A DNA stretch of 64,000 bases from Poa pratensis (lineage: Eukaryota > Streptophyta > Magnoliopsida > Poales > Poaceae): contig CAMZMU010000035.1 of the NCBI GenBank assembly GCA_947311845.1, positions 3,432,532-3,496,531 on the forward strand, given 5' to 3'. The notes under the pieces were generated by a model, which was given only the letters and a program-made list of their open reading frames with translations, did no database searches and was not told where the DNA came from. The translations under genes and the position numbers were made by a program. How positions within the stretch are numbered: the first letter of the stretch is position 1; each line of letters begins with the position of its first letter. Positions 57,801 to 64,000 of the stretch are shown here, piece after piece.

Positions 57801-59886
57801 ATTTGACAGCCAGAAACTCAACCTGGATTAAAAAATTACAGACAAATACGGATATCAAATAAATTTTATATATTTCATAATTATACGAAGCTTTTTCTAG
57901 TACTGCACTCTACATAATGACAAAAGAATGAAGTCATGCATGGAAAAGGTAATCAAGTCATTGTCAATTTTTCCACAACAGAAAGTAGAGGAAATTCTAT
58001 GCACCTTGCAACATCGTACCCACAAGCTTTTGCAACAAAAACCAGTCCAGAGGAAGCACTCCTTGCCGTACTTCCCATCTTTTCTCTTGGCCAGTTTTTA
58101 AATGCATGAATAAAATGCCTAGACAGCCTTCGTGCTGGTGTATGGACCTTGTTTGCTGAGCTACCATGTTCGGCAACAACAGAATAAAGGCCTATCTCGG
58201 AAGCAGCGGCTTCTCGCAGCTCAGTTTCAAGCAACTCAACTTTAAGTTCTAGTTCTCGAACTTTGTTGTCACTTCGATTATTTGAAATGCGTATTGGCAC
58301 CTGGGCTTGAGTTACATTATCAGTGATGCCCTTAGTATCGTGAGACATGAAGATATCTTTGGAATCAACTTCCTTCACATCTTCCTTCTGGGAATCAACT
58401 TTCTTATTTATGGCACTTCCATTAAAATCTGGAACTCTCATACTGAACCTCATATTCTTTGCTCTATCGCTAGTTAAAGTACTATAAGTTCTCTCGCCAA
58501 ATTGTCTCTGGTTGGAGTCACTCATACCATAAGCAAATGACATTTTACGACCAGATCTGAGAGCGTTGTGTGGTGGAAGAGATGGAGACTGTTCTCCAGC
58601 TAAATCTGATAAAAGAGAGACAGACCCTGGATGGATGCTTGCCTTCTGAATTTGAATCGGATGCTTTTCAACTTCTTCACTCCTCACTTTTGTACTGGAA
58701 GATGGCAATTCATGCTGAGAATCCAGTGATGAGCTGGTGCCTTCATTACAAACTACCCTGACATCCTTCCCCTGGAAAATTAAAAACTAAATTTATATGG
58801 TGCAAATAAGAAGATTCCATATTAATTGGAGAAAAATGAGAAACAGAGCGGAACTACACCATTATTATTACTACAGAGAGTAGTAACATGGTGTTTACTC
58901 GGTGGAGTGAAGTAAGGCAAGAGATATAGTACGCACTCTACGATCAACAACTATGGTTTGACATCAGAGTAATAGTGTGTACAAAATCAAGAAATGAATA
59001 GTCGATGCTCCTTTTTGTGTATCAATCAGTCAAATATTATAAATTAATGGAAACATGATGCTGGTAGCAACTCCCTATGCCGTACCCAAGTGCTTCTAAT
59101 TTTTGCATTTCTATTGGAAGGAATGGTTTCTTCACGCAGGTTAAAAAAAGGAATTTTTCAAGCTAAGTATTCAGTATTTACCTTGAGAGGGTCCTGAGAT
59201 CTATTACTACCTGTATGCACATTCCCACCTGGGCAGTACGGATATGGAGTTTCTTCCTCATCATCATCATCAGTAAAGGAAGCAAACCCAGCATCCTCAG
59301 TGTACTCCTCACCCATTGTTGCCAACATAAATTCCTTTGAATCCTTATCAACTGAAGCCTCTTTGGATAATGCATCTCTCGAAGAAACACTCGAGCTATC
59401 CCCATCCAATGGCTGGATTCGAAGATAAACCATAGGATGCACATTGCTTTTAAAGCTCCTTTTAGAGTTGAGAGGCACTGGAACTGACGTGTCTTCATGA
59501 AACATTGCATGCTCGGCCAAATCTAGCGTTGCAGTCCCCAAATGTTGTCCCTTGAGCTTATCCCTTCTTGGTTCATACAAATTCAATTCAAGCAGGTTCT
59601 TCTGCCACTTTCCACTTTTGGATGAACCATCTTTTTGAAAAACAACCTGTATGCTTATGAACTCATTAAATTCGATCTTACCCGCCATGGGACCTGACCC
59701 GATTGACGGAGCAACAGTGTTTGTCTTCCCTGAATTGCGCTCACCGTTTTCCCAAAAGAGAACCGCAGAGCGCAAAGACTTGAGGGATTCAGAAGGGGGC
59801 CATGGGCTGATTTCTTGGATGAAAATATTGAAGTCCACATGGATGGCAGCATCCTTCTTTGTCTTGGTTCGGAGACCCAACACCAT
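54870..59886 (-). CDS. NT-type C2 domain protein (EEIG1/EHBP1-like N-terminus), eight coding exons
   Basis: A plant protein of about 916 residues resembling the Arabidopsis family annotated as gar2-related / NT-C2 proteins (recognised from family memory, for example At2g42320). Exons: 59886-59182, 58771-58005, 57822-57543, 57449-57228, 56583-56410, 56290-56102, 55973-55860, 55169-54870. All have GT-AG borders and agreeing phases. The NT-C2 domain is in exon 1 (VDFNIFIQEISPWPPSES, LLELNLYEPRR, GTATLDLAEHA). An acidic stretch closes exon 1. Exon 2 is mostly disordered and ends in a short coiled coil (RELELKVELLETELREAA) followed by LYSVVAEHGSSANKVHTPAR. Exons 3-7 form a conserved helical C-terminal region (SFWLSNCVVLRAIV, AGHECGCLPMLAKL, AMFNAILRES, LSDLLMIPKDVLM, LPDEFCPDP). 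Biochemical role unknown; membrane or actin association is suggested only by NT-C2 relatives. Confidence 0.92.
55539..55662. mobile_element. Stowaway MITE in the last intron of the C2-domain gene
   Basis: A 124-bp element with long terminal inverted repeats (CTCCCTCCGTTCCAAATTAG / CTAATTTAGAACGGAGGGAG), flanked by TA (55537-55538 and 55663-55664). It lies inside the intron between exons 7 and 8. Confidence 0.9.
56823..56918. mobile_element. Short Stowaway-like MITE in intron 4 of the C2-domain gene
   Basis: A 96-bp segment starting CTCCCTCCAATACGG and ending CCGGGTCAGAGGGAG, flanked by TA on both sides. The inverted repeats are imperfect beyond about 7 bp, so the call is weaker than for the other two elements. 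Confidence 0.6.
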
Positions 59887-60730
59887 TGCTGAAATACTAG
59901 ATACTGACTGAGCTTATGGATGGTATCTGAAAACATAATGAAGATGAAAACCTCTCTACGCTTCAGTCTACTATCCATCAAATTCAAATCAGGTGACCAC
60001 ATTTTGTTGGTGGAAGCACATACCATGCAATTAGTAACTGTACTAAGTTTACCAAAAATACAGAGCTCCCAAACGGGGCCTTTGCTAAGATGTAGAAAGC
60101 CACCCTAAAAAAAGGCATTTCTGTAAGATACCTACAACTAGAATTTTAGCAAGACCCCTACTTATCAAGCAAGACAACAATTATCAGATGAAACATAGAC
60201 TGGACAATATTAGACGACGGAAACGAAATGCATCTTACATTCTAAAACACATCAATCTAACTACATTGCAGTAAAAATAAAAGAAAATAGTTCTAGCAGC
60301 ATGAAGAGATCTGAGAAAAGGTATGACTTTGACCAGATTATGGCCAGGATCCCAATTCAAAGGTTCAGCTCTTATTACAGGGGAACAGAGAGATATGAAT
60401 TTTGTAATTAAGCCAAGTCCAATAAATAGAAGCATCAACAAACCATAGTGATGGATAAATGGGCACCTTTTGGGGAAGAAGATGGGGAATTTATCCACCG
60501 TAACACCCAGATTCAAGAACTCTAGCTAGAAGCAACACAAAGAACAAGCAACAATTCATTACTTCTCAGTAGGTACAGGTAAAAGAAATGGAGAAGAGAA
60601 ACAGCAGCTACCTGAATCTACCACCAGGGCGAATCCGGCCGCAATGCAAGGAGCAGAAAACGATTGATGGAAAGACATAAAGAGGTAGCTAGGGAGAAGA
60701 AACGGGAGGTAGCTGTCGGTTGAGTGAGTG
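59887..60730 (-). other. 5' UTR and leader intron of the C2-domain gene
   Basis: On the - strand a donor CAG/GTAGCT lies at 60612/60611 and an acceptor TTTCAG/CAATGG lies two bases before the start codon. This gives a leader intron of about 720 bp and a pyrimidine-rich non-coding first exon (about 60612 to 60730). The cap site is not defined. Confidence 0.5.
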
Positions 60731-63700
60731 GGAGAAAAGGGAGAAGACCTGGGAGACGAGTCGACGTGGAGAGATGCCCTTCGTGATGCCTATTCCTGGA
60801 ACAATACGAGAGAAGGAATACAACTATACAGAGACGTTGGCCTGTCTAGCATTTCGAGAAAACCTTGGGCGGGCCAAACTATTCCAAATCAACTCTTCTC
60901 GATTCTCTGACCGTCCTTCCCATGTTACCTAAATTGCAATTTTTAAACAACAGTGGATTGAATTATTCATGGTACCAAATTGTTAACAATAGGGAAACTG
61001 GTATTGAGATTTGAGAGAGAATTAAAATGCAATGGTTTTGCCCTGAACCTGAGGTGATCTGGAAAAAATAATTTACCTGTCAGTGGCTTGGGTTGTGCCG
61101 TCGCCGTGCGCTTTGCCTAGGGAGAAATGGAGCAACTGCCGTCGCCGTGCGCTTTGCCTTGGGTCCCGGCCTCGCCGTATCGCCGCTGCGTGTTGTCTGG
61201 CCGCCTGCGTTTCTGCCTGGGGCTTGGGGATTTGGGGTTGGGGCCCTAGGTGTTCTGGCCGGCGGCCCGCCGTCGCTAATCGACGCTCGCAGTCCGGCCG
61301 CTACCTCCGCCGCTCAGTCAGGGGCTCACTACAGATGACCTAAGTAGCGCCATGGACACTGGCCATGGATGCTCTGCTCACGAGGCAGGGGCGGAGCCAG
61401 GAATTTTGGTCGATGGGTTCATTCAAAAAATTGGCATGAACTAGCTATAGTATTGTAAAGCTTAGATCATCTCAAAACAAGACCATACCACGGGAAATCC
61501 ATATTGGGTCATCGGTGTAGATGCACTCATTGCCCGAAAATCATTTTTAAGAAGGTCAAAAAATTCCAAGTACAAATTTCGGGTATATATCAAAACATTT
61601 TATATTAGCGCAAATGTTTCGTGAAGAAAAGACATTTTTTCGGTCTGTGCAAAAAAGATAAATCCAGTTACATCAAACTGACTTTGTATGCGACCGAAAT
61701 ACCACTCAAAGACAACTTATGCAATCGAAATAGCATAACATATGTAGTTGTTCTATTAAAACTAAAGGATGAAGACATACCAGACACATGAAATCCAAAA
61801 CACTTGTTTATATCTATCAATATATCAAAGCTAACCTGGTTAGCCCTCCGCCCGTCGCCTCCTTTTAAGCGCCCGATCGCGAAACGGACGGCCCAGATTC
61901 AGACGCGTCTCCCGGCACTGCTCCAGGAACAGTTTTGCACTTCTACAGTGCAAGAGCGCCTCCGCACAGCCCATTTTCGATCGGACGGCCAGTAGACGGC
62001 CAGCGCGTCCTTTTTACAAAAAAATCCTGTGTTCCCCAAAAATTGCGGAGCAACCCCAACCTTTCGCACGTAGAAGGACCTACCTGAAAATTACGGAAAC
62101 TGCAGGGGCTTCCCTGCAAAATGCCGCCACACCCCCCTTTCTCCTCCTCTCTCGCGCGACGGGCCGAAGTCGCCGCCGGCGACGCCGCGTTCCGCCGCCA
62201 CCACGGCCCTCCCCAGACGAATCGACCGCCACCGGACGCTCCGCCGTCGCTGCCTCCACCACCTCACCGCAGATCAGCCGCCGGAATGCCACGCCGTCGC
62301 TGTAATCGACGCTGGCGTGTCCGAAGGTCGCCGCCGCGTTCGCAGGCCGCCGCGGCCGCTCCGGCGACCCAAAATGGGCGGCGCCGCCGTCTACGGGAGC
62401 CCCGTGACCAGGCGCGCACGCTCACGTCCCAGGACGCGGTGACGCACCGCCGGCGAGGTCCACGCCGCCGCGGCCGAACCAGCCTCTTCTGGCCACTGTG
62501 ATGTCACAGAGGGCCCACGCGTCAGATTTTTTCTTTTCCATTTTTTTTCCTTTTTCCTGTTAAATGCTGTAATATCAATAAATTCAAATTTAAGTATACC
62601 CACTACGACAATAAAAAAAATATATCAAATTGGCCACAAAAAAATAAATGGTGATTATTCATGTCACACGATAAAAATTCAAATTTGAATATTCCAAAAT
62701 TTTAAGCACTTTTCAATTTTGTCCATTTCGTCCACCGGAAAAATATGCATAACACATCCAAACGATCGGAAAAAATAAATCTATCTATATATAATATACT
62801 ACCTACTCATGACAAGAAAACAAACATGTCTTCAAATTCCAATTTGGTCAACATTTCAAGAAAATCCAATTGCGCTTCCTCTAAACATTATTTGCAAAAA
62901 ATAACAAATTCACATCCTTCAACATAGATTGAATTTCAGAAATATAAAAAACATATGCAACTGATCAGAAGCTACTTATGACAATAAACAAACATGTTTC
63001 CAGAAAACAATTTAATGCGAACCAACGATTATGTTTTAAAATTCCAATTTGGTAAAAATTTCAAGAAAAAATCAAATACACTTCCTCTAAACATTATTTG
63101 CAAAAAAAACAAATTCATACCCTCTAATTATGGATTGGATTTAAATTAAATTTTAAAAATTCTCAAATAATGTATTTCCTCTAATTATTGAGCTAAATTA
63201 ACCATCTAATATAAATTCAATAATTTCCCAATTTTCCACGCTTTCTAAAAAATGACATTTCCAAATTTGAATTTTACCACGTGACATCTCCCAAAATCAG
63301 AACGATTTTCCCAATTTTAATGATTTTGAAATACTAATAGGAGTACATTATTGCAATTGTGAGCAATTATGCATGAGGAGGAGGATTCTGGATAGTTCAC
63401 AATTTTCTGAACGTTTTGGTATCACGAACACAATTTTCTGAAGCCCCGATAAGAAGTTATCACTTTTATTAATTTCCTCTTTTTAAATATTTACTTTTGA
63501 TTATTTTAATTCCAACGATAAGTATTTTAGTTACTCGACTCGAAAGGGAGAGAGGAACTAGTAGGAATCATCGGAGTTTGATTTCCCTGAAGCGCGAGGG
63601 AGTAGCCGGAAGCAATTGCTAACGAGGAGGAAAAGAAAAAGAAATAAACAGGAAAAAAGAAAACTGTGTGGCCGGTTTCCAGCCCGGCTGGGCCGGCTAG

Positions 63701-64000
63701 CAGGCCGGGCAGGCGGCAGAGAGCTCCGGCTCGTGGCCCGGTTAGGGCCGGGCCCAAGGCTGGTTAATGGCCCGAGACGATCGGCCTCGAGGCCGGTTCG
63801 ACCGGCTCTGCGACCGGTCGCGTGGTGAACGGCGACGAACTACGGCGACGGCGTGGACCAAAGCGAGGAAGCAGCACGGGAGGGGAGAAGAGAGAGGGGC
63901 CAGCAGGGGCGGCAGCTCACCACGAATGCGTTGGTGCAGACGGCGAGGCAGGGGAGGGCTCGACGGCGACGAGAACGGGCGGCGGAGCCGCGGACGGCCG
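60731..64000. other. Region without a recognised gene
   Basis: GC-rich blocks at about 61090-61340, 61840-62520 and 63660-64000 give long low-complexity frames on both strands (for example 62121-62501, rich in R, P and A) with no motif; I do not call them genes. Near 61387 lies GGGGCGGAGCCAGGAATTTT, a motif I associate with degenerate plant DNA transposons (weak). From 62580 to 63500 the sequence is AT-rich, with an imperfect direct repeat (62811-62916 and 62980-63122). The right edge may approach the 5' end of another gene outside the window. Confidence 0.4.

Noticed and set aside
62121..62501. 126-codon R/P/A-rich frame near the right edge
   Set aside because: Composition-driven frame in a GC-rich block; no motif, no splice or promoter signal, and frames of similar length exist in other registers.

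Overview
The window looks like nuclear DNA of a grass, probably a pooid (Brachypodium, wheat/barley or oat group). The evidence is intron-bearing genes with GT-AG sites, Stowaway MITEs starting CTCCCTCCGTTC, long-LTR retrotransposons, and grass-type F-box and LRK10-like receptor-kinase clusters. The species call is an inference and is not firm.

Layout, left to right. (1) 1-7036: two tandem F-box genes on the + strand, each with conserved 3' exons and a transcribed tail. (2) 7037-19508: a complete non-coding LTR retrotransposon of the LARD type, on the - strand, with 5.16-kb LTRs and TSD TGTGG. (3) 20198-22384: an LRK10-like receptor kinase on the - strand, three exons, with a one-base frameshift next to the membrane helix. 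(4) 23287-47223: a second, divergently placed LRK10-like gene. It is dead: it carries several frameshifts and two LTR retrotransposons. One is a 4.7-kb Copia element (23766-28510, TSD CAACA). The other is a 16.2-kb Gypsy element of the Tat type (30471-46672, TSD TACAT). (5) 47224-52549: remnants of a further LRK10-like 3' end, then a third F-box copy broken by frameshifts. (6) 52550-53995: an intact single-exon UGT88-like glycosyltransferase on the - strand. (7) 54870-59886 (5' UTR to about 60730): an eight-coding-exon gene with an N-terminal NT-type C2 domain, on the - strand. (8) 60731-64000: no convincing gene.

The F-box and LRK10-like copies share flanking sequence, so the locus probably grew by duplication of an F-box/LRK10-like block. 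Retrotransposons make up about half of the window, and all three lie on the - strand.

The most unusual observation is in the Copia element. Its open 1291-codon polyprotein has no recognisable capsid and no CCHC knuckle. In their place is a textbook RanBP2-type zinc finger, which suggests capture of a host RNA-binding module. The second is in the Gypsy LTR: an array of hairpin units in which some copies carry compensating changes on both arms.
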